Source of the DNA: JAYZDF01 sp036337945
GTDB lineage: Bacteria > Myxococcota > Kuafuiibacteriia > Kuafuiibacteriales > Kuafuiibacteriaceae
Direction: 5' to 3'
Length of the DNA stretch: 55,426 nt
Assembly: GCA_036337945.1 (NCBI GenBank)
Contig: JAYZDF010000047.1
Coordinates: forward strand, 1 to 55,426
The position numbers and the translations under genes are program-made. Below, piece by piece: positions 8,337 through 15,788 of the stretch (its first letter is position 1; every line of letters begins with the position of its first letter). The notes under the pieces are model-generated. The model saw only the letters and a program-made list of their open reading frames with translations, did no database searches and was not told where the DNA came from.

Positions 8337-10154
8337 ATGTCAGATACTTTACCAAAGAACGTGCCTGTATCTCTGTCGCCGAATCGCGGCTTCCCACGTC
8401 CCTTTGGTCGGTACATTTTAGAAAAAAGTCTTTCTCGCGGCGGGATGGGAGAAATCTTTTTGGCAGTCCCACGAGGAGTCAAAGCCAGATGTGTCATTAA
8501 GACGATTCGAAGTGATCTCACCGGCGAGAAAGAGTTTGTCGGAAGATTCGCGGACGAAGCCAAAATTATGATGCGAATTGTTCACAAGAACATCATTCGT
8601 ATCTTCGATTGCGGAAAAGTAGGAAAAAACTATTACATCGCGATGGAATATTCTTATGGTCGTGATCTCGGCGATGTACTTGACCGAGCCTATGAACGAG
8701 CAGAACCCATGCCTCCGGGAATTGGTCTTTTTCTCACCGAGAAAATGTTGGAGGGCCTTCATTTCATACACAATGCCACCGCTAAAGACGGTCGTCCGAT
8801 GAGACTGGTTCATCGTGATATCTCTCCACAAAATGTATTGGTCGGTTTTGATGGTTCCGTTAAACTAATTGATTTTGGCCTCGCTCGAACAGAATTGCTC
8901 CCAGGGCGTACCCAAGGACAACTTGCAGTTGGTAAATACGGATATATGTCTCCTGAACAAGCGCGGCATGACAAAATAGATGGTCGTGCAGATATTTATT
9001 CCTTGGGAGTCATGTTGTTCGAAGTCTTTACGAGCGACAGGCTCGTAGACGAACAAGATCAAGCCACCCTCTGGTCTCGCGTACTCAATCCAAAGCACAG
9101 AAACCCTCGCAGCGTTCTGCCCAAACTTTCAAAAGAAATAGACGATCTAGTCATGAATGCAGTGGCTCCTAAACCGGAGCATAGATTTCAAAGCGCTGAC
9201 TCCATGCTCAAATTTGTGAGAAGCATGAGAACGCAACCTGTCTCTGCAGAAGAGATAAAGAAATACATGAGATACCTCTATCCGAGAGTTGATCCTAATC
9301 CTCCTGCACTTCCTGACCTGTCCTCGACCGGTGAAAGCAGCGAGTACTCCATGATCATTGCAATGTCAGAGGAAGGTGCGAAATCAGTCTTCGGACGCGG
9401 GAAGTTACCTGTCGAATTCACGCAACAGGTTCACATTGATGACATCCTACCCGAACTTGAGCGGCGAAAGCGGGAAAAGAAAGAAAATGTAGAAACCGAG
9501 GAGAGAACCGTACCAACGGAATTAAAAATTCCAGGCAAAAAACCTTCCGTGAACCAAAGGGTACGTTTCTCTGATTCAGAAGATCAGCCAACGATGATTC
9601 ACGAAGCGAACCCCAGAAAAGGGTTAGAAGACACCTACAGAGAGAACGACGCTGCGATACCTCATGTGGTGGAATTGAACGTAAACTCCGGACATAAGGT
9701 AAGCTTTCCTGAAATTACACCCGAAAAATATCGAGAAGAAGAAGCAACCGTCATGATGGAGGCACCACCGTCACCAGGCATATCGCCGTTCTCGAACGAA
9801 GTGCGACCCGTGACTTTCGGAAATAGCGACATTGCGGAAGTTGAAACGCGAGTTGAAGAACCTGTGGCCGTTGTGGCTTCAAAACCAAAGGTCGGGCGTC
9901 GAATGATCAAAGAGAAAGTGTCGATTCCCAATGAGATTTCCCAATCAGTAACAATGCGTAAAACAATCGGTCAAAAAGCACATGATGCGAATCAGCTCAT
10001 TCATGACCGGCATCGTGCTGAAACAAGCGACCAACCAGAACACCATGAATCAGGTTATTCTGACATCGATTCACCAAACTGGATGATGGGTGGTTTGATC
10101 ATGCTGGGATTGACGATCATCATTATATTACTGGCGTATCTTCTTCGAGGCTAA
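8337..10154 (+). CDS. Membrane-anchored Ser/Thr protein kinase (PknB-type)
   Basis: A 605-residue Hanks-type kinase with a good ribosome binding site (AAAGG, six bases before the ATG). The kinase domain covers about residues 20-300: glycine loop SRGGMGEIF, ATP-binding Lys55 in VIKTIR, catalytic loop HRDISPQN (159-166, Asp161), DFG at 179-181, and GYMSPEQAR. All catalytic residues are present. The HRDISPQN form is frequent in myxobacterial kinases. Residues 300-570 are a charged, probably disordered juxtamembrane region. One membrane helix lies near the C-terminus (GGLIMLGLTIIIILLAYLL) with almost nothing beyond it, so there is no extracellular sensor domain; the kinase is tail-anchored in the cytoplasm. 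Input probably comes from partners such as the adjacent hybrid histidine kinase (inference). Confidence 0.94.
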   Translation: MSDTLPKNVPVSLSPNRGFPRPFGRYILEKSLSRGGMGEIFLAVPRGVKARCVIKTIRSDLTGEKEFVGRFADEAKIMMRIVHKNIIRIFDCGKVGKNYYIAMEYSYGRDLGDVLDRAYERAEPMPPGIGLFLTEKMLEGLHFIHNATAKDGRPMRLVHRDISPQNVLVGFDGSVKLIDFGLARTELLPGRTQGQLAVGKYGYMSPEQARHDKIDGRADIYSLGVMLFEVFTSDRLVDEQDQATLWSRVLNPKHRNPRSVLPKLSKEIDDLVMNAVAPKPEHRFQSADSMLKFVRSMRTQPVSAEEIKKYMRYLYPRVDPNPPALPDLSSTGESSEYSMIIAMSEEGAKSVFGRGKLPVEFTQQVHIDDILPELERRKREKKENVETEERTVPTELKIPGKKPSVNQRVRFSDSEDQPTMIHEANPRKGLEDTYRENDAAIPHVVELNVNSGHKVSFPEITPEKYREEEATVMMEAPPSPGISPFSNEVRPVTFGNSDIAEVETRVEEPVAVVASKPKVGRRMIKEKVSIPNEISQSVTMRKTIGQKAHDANQLIHDRHRAETSDQPEHHESGYSDIDSPNWMMGGLIMLGLTIIIILLAYLLRG

Positions 10155-10168
10155 TGAGCCGGCTGAGT

Positions 10169-10184
10169 AGTCTTACAAAAGACT
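10169..10184. terminator. Weak hairpin between convergent genes
   Basis: AGTCTT-ACAA-AAGACT forms a six-base-pair stem between the stops of the Ser/Thr kinase gene and the convergent MBL-like gene, reaching into the last codons of the latter. No strong T-run follows on either strand, so terminator function is only a guess from position. Confidence 0.2.
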
Positions 10185-11345
10185 TAGTTGTTTCGGTTGA
10201 ACCAGAGGTATGACCTTTTTACCCGCTTTTCGTAAGACAGCACCAAAGTCTTCAACAAATCGATCTCCATAAAGATAAATTTCGTCGGCGCCGGTCTCAT
10301 CAATAAAATTGAGTAATTCGTAATAATCAGCAGCATCAGAAAATGGAAACGCTGCGTCTACTCGTTGCTGTAACGCATATCCAGGCTCTACTGCTCGGCC
10401 TGATATCATTGCAGTCTTGAACTTCTTAAGCTTTCGAATAGCGACGTGCTTTTTCAAAATCGGAGGAAACAAAATGACATCGTCTTTTCCGGGGCGTCCA
10501 GAGAATCGGCGAGAGCCGTGCATACTCACTCCCAAGGTCTTATAAACTTTTGCAACGTCATAGATAGACGCATGAACACGCAGCTTGTAACCCGCGTCTC
10601 CAAGACGACGCATGAGTTCTTGAGACGTACCGATCGGATTGGCCAGAAGTACCGGAGTTGCATTTTCGTTCAAGCAATCATCGATAAACTGACAAAGATT
10701 TGAGAAAACCTCATCTCGGTCCGGAAAACGATACATCGGATGTCCAAAACTTGGGCAAAGTACGAGAGAATCACAAGCGATCGGCTTTGCTCGTTCGACC
10801 GTCGCAGATCGACGTGGACAAATATCGCTCGCAAATACGAGCCGACGATCATCACGATCAATCACCAATTGAGACGATCCGAGTACGTGACCAGCAGGGT
10901 GAAGTTCAAGACGAAGAGGTCCAATCGTAAAGCTTCGTTTATAGGGAGACGTCAGCGCATCCAGCTTGGTATTCTTCCGTGTAAGGATCTTGACGGTTTT
11001 GTCCGTGGCCAAAATTCGACGACTCTTTCCAACAAACTGGCTGCGGGCATGGGAAATAAAAGTGAGATCGCGCTTTCGATCAGCGTCGCACCACAAAATA
11101 GAGTTGGTCAGATGAATACCACCGACATACTCGAAATCCCTGTAAGGCTCGTCGTACATGGTCAGACTACGTAGGTTTGGTGATGATACTTCCTGTTCAA
11201 AATCGAGTACTTCGACTTCGTTCGTTTTGCGACCCTTGATCACGGCCGAAGAACGAGAGCGTACAACTCTCCCGTCGCCCGCCGCACCCTTGCGACGAGT
11301 CAGACGCTCTTTGGCGAGCGCCGGCGGACTTTTCTTTCGGCCCAT
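10173..11345 (-). CDS. MBL-fold protein of the CPSF/DNA-exonuclease type with degenerate metal site
   Basis: A 390-residue protein from the ATG at 11345 (ATGs at 11360 and 11378 are alternatives). The first 65 residues are basic and look disordered. The rest follows the pattern of ligase-associated DNA exonucleases and CPSF-type beta-CASP proteins: HPAGHVLGSSQLVID (His153), FASD (Asp174), and YRFPDRDEV after the position where active enzymes have a TEATYG-like motif. The metal-binding residues are mostly lost. HxHxDH is replaced by HARSQF (99-104), SDHAD by SDAAD (336-340), and the late His-Gly is YGD (359-361). It is therefore probably not a nuclease; a structural or nucleic-acid-binding role is inference. 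No DNA ligase gene is adjacent. An active RNase J is encoded 16 kb away, so this is not the cell's only MBL nuclease-type protein. Confidence 0.75.
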   Translation of the reverse strand: MGRKKSPPALAKERLTRRKGAAGDGRVVRSRSSAVIKGRKTNEVEVLDFEQEVSSPNLRSLTMYDEPYRDFEYVGGIHLTNSILWCDADRKRDLTFISHARSQFVGKSRRILATDKTVKILTRKNTKLDALTSPYKRSFTIGPLRLELHPAGHVLGSSQLVIDRDDRRLVFASDICPRRSATVERAKPIACDSLVLCPSFGHPMYRFPDRDEVFSNLCQFIDDCLNENATPVLLANPIGTSQELMRRLGDAGYKLRVHASIYDVAKVYKTLGVSMHGSRRFSGRPGKDDVILFPPILKKHVAIRKLKKFKTAMISGRAVEPGYALQQRVDAAFPFSDAADYYELLNFIDETGADEIYLYGDRFVEDFGAVLRKAGKKVIPLVQPKQLSLL

Positions 11346-11454
11346 AACTGTCGGTAACATAACGGTAAAAACGCACATTTGGCAAAAAAAACGCTACATC
11401 TTGGGGTAGGTGTAGGTGTCAGGTACCAGTGAGTTGGTAAGCGATCCACATTGG

Positions 11455-11470
11455 CCGCGTCCGTACGCGG
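11455..11470. repeat. GC-rich inverted repeat in intergenic region
   Basis: CCGCGT-CCGT-ACGCGG is a perfect six-base-pair stem with a four-base loop. It lies in the 226-base gap between the MBL-like gene and the SelW-like gene, both on the minus strand. There is no T-run on either side, so a terminator is not supported; it could be a protein-binding dyad or part of a leader. Confidence 0.3.
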
Positions 11471-11530
11471 CGAGGTGAATCACCATCCCGCCAACCGTGA
11501 AGCAAAAATTTTATTCGGGAGCCTGGATTT

Positions 11531-11556
11531 CGCGTGCGAATCAAGGGTTTCACGCG
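11531..11556 (-). terminator. Possible hairpin downstream of the SelW-like gene
   Basis: CGCGTG (11556-11551 as read on the minus strand) pairs with CACGCG (11536-11531) across a 14-base loop, starting about 15 bases after the TAG of the SelW-like gene. Position suits a terminator, but the bases after it (AAATCC) are not a T-run, so support is weak. Confidence 0.22.
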
Positions 11557-11571
11557 GGAAAAAGACGAAAA

Positions 11572-11793
11572 CTAGCTCAATTTATCTAGTATATACCCTT
11601 CATCCGGGAATTGGTCGCCCTGTTCATGTTTATCCCAGATGAGTTTGTCTGGCGTTGTCACAAGGAAGATTCCGCCCCGCCCTTTGACCATTTCAACGGA
11701 GGCCGAAGGAAATTTTTCCTGAATTCGGTCAGCCAAACTGGCTGCTCGAGGGTAGTAGTTTCACATGTCGCAGTACTTAATTGTGACCTTCAT
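11572..11793 (-). CDS. SelW/Rdx-family selenoprotein, UGA-encoded Sec in CxxU motif
   Basis: A 73-residue small redox protein read through an in-frame TGA at 11763-11761. The N-terminus is MKVTIKYCDMU, giving Cys8-x-x-Sec11. It is followed by NYYPRAASLADRIQEKF and later KGRGGIFLV, DKLIWDKHEQGDQFPDEG and the stop TAG at 11574-11572. This matches the Rdx/SelW family: a CxxU redox centre on a thioredoxin-like fold after the first strand, YxPRA, a GGxFxV strand and a GxFPDE end. The start is forced, because an in-frame TAA lies four codons upstream of the only ATG. A hairpin after the TGA fits a bacterial SECIS. Reading the TGA as a stop would leave a 10-residue peptide and an orphan conserved remainder. 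The gene is divergent from the E1-beta gene. The function is probably thiol oxidoreduction; the substrate is unknown. Confidence 0.88.
11725..11749 (-). promoter_or_regulatory. Candidate bacterial SECIS element inside the SelW-like gene
   Basis: On the coding strand the hairpin is TCG-AG-CAGCCA-GTT-TGGCTG-AC-CGA: a six-base-pair upper stem, a three-base GTT loop, a two-by-two internal loop and a three-base-pair lower stem. The apical loop starts 23 bases after the TGA and its first base is G. As I recall the bacterial SECIS model, it wants a loop of 3-14 bases, a G among its first two bases, and 16-37 bases between UGA and loop; all are met. SelB would bind this loop to deliver Sec-tRNA. Fold judged by eye only. 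Confidence 0.7.
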
Positions 11794-11855
11794 ACGTACA
11801 AGTTAGCACGAATGATTGATTCAGCAAGGCAGTTTGAGCTATCGCATGTCCGTAT

Positions 11856-12836
11856 ATGCCAGTGATGAATATAATTGAGGCAGTTAACAGCGCACTTCAT
11901 CTTGAGATGGAGCGCGACGAGAGAGTCATGGTACTCGGAGAAGACGTTGGAAAATTCGGCGGCGTTTTTAGGGCCACCAAAGGACTCTTCGAAACGTTCG
12001 GAAAGGATCGATCCGTTGACACACCTCTTTCCGAAGGTGGGATTATCGGTGCCGCAATCGGACTTGCGCTGTACGGCATGCGACCAGTTGCCGAAATTCA
12101 GTTTTCAGATTTTATCTTTCCGGCGTTTGACCAGATCGTAAACGAGTTAGCCAAGTACCGCTATCGCTCAGGTGGTCAGTATTCCGCACCAATGGTTATT
12201 CGAACTCCTGTTGGCGGCGGCATTAGAGGTGGTCATTATCATTCCCAATCACCTGAAGCGTACTTTCTTCATACGCCCGGGCTGAAAGTTGTTGCGCCTT
12301 CAAATCCTTATGACGCGAAAGGTCTACTGGCCGCATCGATTAGAGATGAAGATCCAGTCATGTTCTTCGAGCCGAAGCGGGTATATCGTGCGTCAAAAGG
12401 CGAAGTCCCCGAAGGTGACTACACGATTGAACTTGGTAAGGCCAAAACGGTGAAAGAAGGCAAAGATATTACGATCGTTGCCTGGGGTGCGATGCTGCAC
12501 GAAGCACAAGAGGCAGTGACGCAAGCAGAATCAGAAGGAATCGATTGCGAATTGCTAGACCTTCGCACTCTTATGCCGCTGGATATCGATGCCATTGTCG
12601 AAAGTGTGAAGAAGACTGGGCGCTTTATTGTCGTTCACGAAGCGCCTAAGACCTGCGGTTATGGAGCCGAACTATTGTCATTGGTCGTAGAGCGATGCTT
12701 TTATTCACTTGAAGCGCAGCCTATCAGAGTCACAGGTTACGACACACCGTTCCCCTATACTCTAGAAAACGAATACTTACCCCGCGCTCCGCGCATTCTC
12801 AAAGCAATCCGCGAAACCCATCAAGCCGTCAGCTAA
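11856..12836 (+). CDS. 2-oxo acid dehydrogenase E1 component, beta subunit (orphan)
   Basis: A 326-residue transketolase-like protein of the family of pyruvate, acetoin and branched-chain 2-oxo acid dehydrogenase E1 beta subunits. E1 is thiamine-diphosphate dependent and decarboxylates the 2-oxo acid, passing the acyl group to the lipoyl E2. Seen: LGEDVGKFGGVFRAT near residue 26, TPLSEGGIIGAAIGLA, the RTPVGGGIRGGHYHSQSPE stretch, and MFFEPKRVYRA. The last motif resembles branched-chain 2-oxoisovalerate dehydrogenase beta subunits more than pyruvate dehydrogenase (moderate confidence). The length is typical. No E1 alpha, E2 or E3 gene is adjacent, so partners must be elsewhere. It is divergent from the SelW-like gene and its stop abuts the end of a convergent gene. 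Confidence 0.93.
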   Translation: MPVMNIIEAVNSALHLEMERDERVMVLGEDVGKFGGVFRATKGLFETFGKDRSVDTPLSEGGIIGAAIGLALYGMRPVAEIQFSDFIFPAFDQIVNELAKYRYRSGGQYSAPMVIRTPVGGGIRGGHYHSQSPEAYFLHTPGLKVVAPSNPYDAKGLLAASIRDEDPVMFFEPKRVYRASKGEVPEGDYTIELGKAKTVKEGKDITIVAWGAMLHEAQEAVTQAESEGIDCELLDLRTLMPLDIDAIVESVKKTGRFIVVHEAPKTCGYGAELLSLVVERCFYSLEAQPIRVTGYDTPFPYTLENEYLPRAPRILKAIRETHQAVS

Positions 12837-13352
12837 CTAGTGCGTAAAGCGAAACAGAGGTCCTGCGAAAATTTGTACATCATGGACGATCTGTTCTCGA
12901 GCAACGTAGCGATAGTTCACGTTGATAAAGCCATCAATGTTGCTCACCAAGTTCATCGAAGCACCTACTAGACCGCCCATATGAGGAGTGAGTTCAGTGG
13001 TGGATGTCACTCCAGCAGTAACACCAGCAAAAATATCAAGTCGTCCGAGAGGCACCATAAATTTGAAGTTCAGTGAAATGTCGGTTGCCGACTGCGAAGG
13101 TCCATTCTCTGGAGTTAAGTTGTATACGATGGCCGACGGCGTAATATGGAAAGTGTTGAGGAGCGGAATATCGGTATAGAAGCCCCAAGCCGGCGCAAGC
13201 TCAAACGGGGTTTCAGCAGTCGGGACAGCGAGCCCTGCGCCTACGCCAAGGCCTACCCCCCGACGAGCTTCAGCAGAAGAAGTCCAACCTGCTACACACA
13301 AACAAGTAAGTGCTATAGTCAGGAGGTGTTTTTTCAGTTCGGGGGTTTTCAT
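12837..13352 (-). CDS. Small secreted protein, probable outer-membrane barrel
   Basis: A 171-residue protein with a signal peptide (MKTPELKKHLLTIALTCLCVAGW, cleavage near AEA-RR). The mature part starts with a glycine-rich segment (GVGLGVGAGLAVP) and continues as alternating strands such as TDISLNFKFMVPLGRLDIFAG, ending FRFTH. This suits a small outer-membrane barrel or a periplasmic beta protein. The start ATG at 13352 is firm because it begins the signal peptide. It is divergent from trxB with 74 bases between the start codons. Its stop is immediately next to the stop of the convergent E1-beta gene. I do not recognise a named family. Confidence 0.75.
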   Translation of the reverse strand: MKTPELKKHLLTIALTCLCVAGWTSSAEARRGVGLGVGAGLAVPTAETPFELAPAWGFYTDIPLLNTFHITPSAIVYNLTPENGPSQSATDISLNFKFMVPLGRLDIFAGVTAGVTSTTELTPHMGGLVGASMNLVSNIDGFINVNYRYVAREQIVHDVQIFAGPLFRFTH

Positions 13353-13426
13353 GTCTTTATTCTGACAGACTCAAGTAGTGCGGATCAAGATTGTGACCGC
13401 GCTTACTAAATGTTAGCCCCTGTTTC

Positions 13427-14407
13427 GTGGAAAAAACGAAAGTACTTATCATTGGAAGTGGGCCGGCAGGATACACCGCAGCAATATACGCAGCGCGTGC
13501 AAACCTAGAACCTATCTTGGTTGAAGGTGGCTTTACTCCCGACAATCAATCCGTTGTCCCCGGCGGACAATTGATGATCACGACAGACGTGGAGAACTAT
13601 CCCGGATTCCCAGATGGCGTCATGGGTCCAGAACTCATGGACATGTTCAAGCGACAGGCGGAACGATTTGGAACAAAGATCATGCATGGCTTCGTCACGA
13701 AAGTAGACATGTCGAAGCGGCCATTTACTGTGTTCGTTGAAGATGAGCCAAAATTTGAGGCAGACGCGCTAATTGTTGCTACGGGAGCAGTTGCGAAGCT
13801 TTTAGAGATTCCTGGAGAACGTGAACTGATGGGCTATGGCGTTTCTGCCTGCGCCACATGTGATGGTGCATTCTTCAAAGACCAAGAAGTTGTCATCGTC
13901 GGTGGTGGAGACACCGCGATGGAAGAAGCGCAATTTCTTACTCGCTTCGCAAGCAAAGTTACGGTCGTTCACCGACGTGATAAATTTCGTGCATCGAAAG
14001 TCATGGCGGATCGGACTTTGAACAATCCAAAGATCGAAGTAATCTGGAATACAGAGGTCATCGAAGCTCAGGGGAGCAAACCTGAAAAGATTGGCGCGGA
14101 AGGTGGATTGACCGGTGTCACCCTTAAAGATGTGGAAACCGGAGAAACCCGAACACTAAAATGTGATGGATTTTTTGTCGCCATCGGTCACAAGCCGAAT
14201 ACCGAAATCTTTGACGGTCAGCTTACACTAGAGGACACAGGCTATCTCGCAGTTGAGAAAGGCTCAAGTCGTACGTCTGTTGAGGGCGTGTTCGCTTGTG
14301 GTGATGTTCAAGATTCGGTGTACCGACAAGCAGTCACCGCAGCGGGCTCCGGTTGCATGGCAGCCATTGATTGTGAACGCTGGCTGGAAGGTCAAGCTTC
14401 ACACTAA
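13427..14407 (+). CDS. trxB: Thioredoxin reductase
   Basis: A 326-residue flavoprotein that reduces thioredoxin with NADPH through FAD and a redox dithiol. It starts at GTG 13427. Seen: FAD-binding GSGPAGYTAAIYAARA near the N-terminus, the redox site CATC at residues 142-145 followed by DGAFF, the NADPH-binding motif VVGGGDTAMEEA, the HRRDKFRAS stretch that contacts NADP phosphate, and the C-terminal FAD motif VFACGDVQD. Length and motif order are those of the low-molecular-weight bacterial enzyme. A SelW-like selenoprotein gene lies 1.6 kb away; a link between the two is possible but not shown. No thioredoxin gene is adjacent. Confidence 0.97.
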   Translation: MEKTKVLIIGSGPAGYTAAIYAARANLEPILVEGGFTPDNQSVVPGGQLMITTDVENYPGFPDGVMGPELMDMFKRQAERFGTKIMHGFVTKVDMSKRPFTVFVEDEPKFEADALIVATGAVAKLLEIPGERELMGYGVSACATCDGAFFKDQEVVIVGGGDTAMEEAQFLTRFASKVTVVHRRDKFRASKVMADRTLNNPKIEVIWNTEVIEAQGSKPEKIGAEGGLTGVTLKDVETGETRTLKCDGFFVAIGHKPNTEIFDGQLTLEDTGYLAVEKGSSRTSVEGVFACGDVQDSVYRQAVTAAGSGCMAAIDCERWLEGQASH

Positions 14408-14481
14408 TCAGTGGTCTCAAACCGAAAGTTTTTGCGACTTGTGATATTCCAAAGCTAGATAGCCCGGCATTGAGGATATTA

Positions 14482-15294
14482 ATGAGTCGAAGCATCAAGA
14501 ACTCAGACCAAAAATCAATTCTAACCTCCGCAGCAAACGTATTGTTGTGCGGTTCGCTGGTGGCCATGGCTGCCTGCTCTGACGGCGCGACCGGAATTTC
14601 TGTTGCATCAGAAACGCCAGATGCTGGTTGCACTATTGAATCGGCACCCAAATCTCATTCGGTCTATTTCGTCTTGGATGTTTCTGGTTCGATGAGGCTT
14701 TTCTTGGAAGAACTGTCCAACGAGCTGCAAAGCTTCGTCGAAAGCTTTCCTGAGTACGACGCTGAGGGAGAACGAATTCAACTCGACTTCTACGTCATCG
14801 CTTTTGTTAACGACGTGAAGCAATTTGGCGGCGGTCGAATGACAAGCGTCATTGCGCTTCAAGACGCATTCGAAAACGCTATCGAAGCAGGGAAAGATGA
14901 TTTTAACCTGACGGTGCGCAGCTTTAACGCGGAAAGAGAGGAAAACCTCATGGATGCGATCGGCTATATTTCAAATCTAAACTCAATGTCGGAATCTCAT
15001 ACCGTGATGATTGCAACCGATGCACCATTCAGAGAATCACCGGAGTTACTCAACGAAGGTATTCAAGTCCAGAATACCTATGAAGGGGTTATGCAATTGC
15101 TTCGAACCTTGAACGCCGGTGTTCATGCCTTTACTGCATCTGATCTTGATGGTTTGACGAGGGGATATAGAAAGTATGAAGCCCTCACCAGTCTTCCTGG
15201 TTCATCAGTACATCGGCTCAATTCTTTGACCGGAGCAAGCTCGAAGATCCGCGAAACCCTTGGGCTAATCGCCAGAAACGCTTCTTGTCAGTAA
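14482..15294 (+). CDS. Lipoprotein with von Willebrand factor A domain
   Basis: A 270-residue lipoprotein. The ATG at 14482 has a GAGG ribosome binding site about seven bases upstream; an in-frame TTG at 14470 is unlikely. The signal peptide ends in the lipobox VAMAAC. The vWA domain fills the rest: the metal-ion-dependent adhesion site DVSGSM near residue 65, with NLMDAIG and IATDAPF providing the later MIDAS positions. Such domains bind protein ligands through a divalent cation. Two cysteines (near Cys50 and the C-terminal SCQ) could pair. The arrangement resembles the vWA lipoproteins common in Myxococcota. The next gene, also a lipoprotein, begins 26 bases downstream, so the two are probably co-transcribed after trxB. 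Confidence 0.85.
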   Translation: MSRSIKNSDQKSILTSAANVLLCGSLVAMAACSDGATGISVASETPDAGCTIESAPKSHSVYFVLDVSGSMRLFLEELSNELQSFVESFPEYDAEGERIQLDFYVIAFVNDVKQFGGGRMTSVIALQDAFENAIEAGKDDFNLTVRSFNAEREENLMDAIGYISNLNSMSESHTVMIATDAPFRESPELLNEGIQVQNTYEGVMQLLRTLNAGVHAFTASDLDGLTRGYRKYEALTSLPGSSVHRLNSLTGASSKIRETLGLIARNASCQ

Positions 15295-15320
15295 CAGTCA
15301 AAACGAGTACAAAATTGAGC

Positions 15321-15788
15321 ATGGTAATCAATCAATGGAAGCTCATTTTGGTAGCGAGTGCATGCTCTATTGCGTTCGCATGCGGTACCGATGATGGGAT
15401 GCCAAACAACATGAACATGAACCAAAATCAGCAGGATGCGGGAACAGTCGATAATTGCAATATCGAACCGACGTTTACCTCGCTGTACGACAACGTTTTC
15501 AATACGGTGACTTGTAATGTTGCAGGCTGTCACGGCGCGCCGGCTGGTGGGCAACTGGATTTAGCGAGCGATAAAGAGGCAGCGTATATGGCTTTGATGT
15601 CAGACTCCAATGCGTTCGCAGCACCGCAGTCAAAAAGAATTGTCCCTAACTCAGCCACAGACAGCTACTTATGGACGAGAGTGAATTCTATGGCCACCGA
15701 CGTCATGCCTCCTGTTGGGCGCATGGATGAGAACTGCGAACTCAAGCAAATAGAGGCTTGGATTAATGCAGGGGCCCCAAACAACTAA
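15321..15788 (+). CDS. Cytochrome-like lipoprotein with CX4CH motif
   Basis: A 155-residue lipoprotein from the ATG at 15321 with lipobox SIAFAC. A low-complexity Asn/Met/Gln linker follows. The folded part carries CNVAGCHGAPAGGQLDL, then IVPNSATDSYLWTRV, VMPPVGRM and IEAWINAGAP. This is the pattern of the many small myxobacterial cytochrome-like proteins related to the planctomycete-type cytochrome C domain. The heme-type motif is CX4CH rather than CX2CH; whether heme is attached cannot be told from sequence. It sits between a vWA lipoprotein gene and a TPR gene, and its stop overlaps the next start (TAATG). An alternative GTG start at 15285 would overlap the preceding gene. Confidence 0.82.
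   Translation: MVINQWKLILVASACSIAFACGTDDGMPNNMNMNQNQQDAGTVDNCNIEPTFTSLYDNVFNTVTCNVAGCHGAPAGGQLDLASDKEAAYMALMSDSNAFAAPQSKRIVPNSATDSYLWTRVNSMATDVMPPVGRMDENCELKQIEAWINAGAPNN

Noticed and set aside
11761..11763. The TGA as a real stop or as a sign of a decayed SelW pseudogene
   Set aside because: Family residues continue on both sides in the same frame with no other damage, the CxxU position is exact, and a SECIS-like hairpin follows. A random stop at the redox residue is much less likely.
11451..11865. Plus-strand open frames covering the SelW-like region
   Set aside because: No family resemblance; the minus-strand SelW-like reading explains this stretch.
14432..14461. Possible promoter TTGCGA-N18-TAGATA before the vWA lipoprotein gene
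   Set aside because: Only four and three matches to the consensus boxes; not better than chance.
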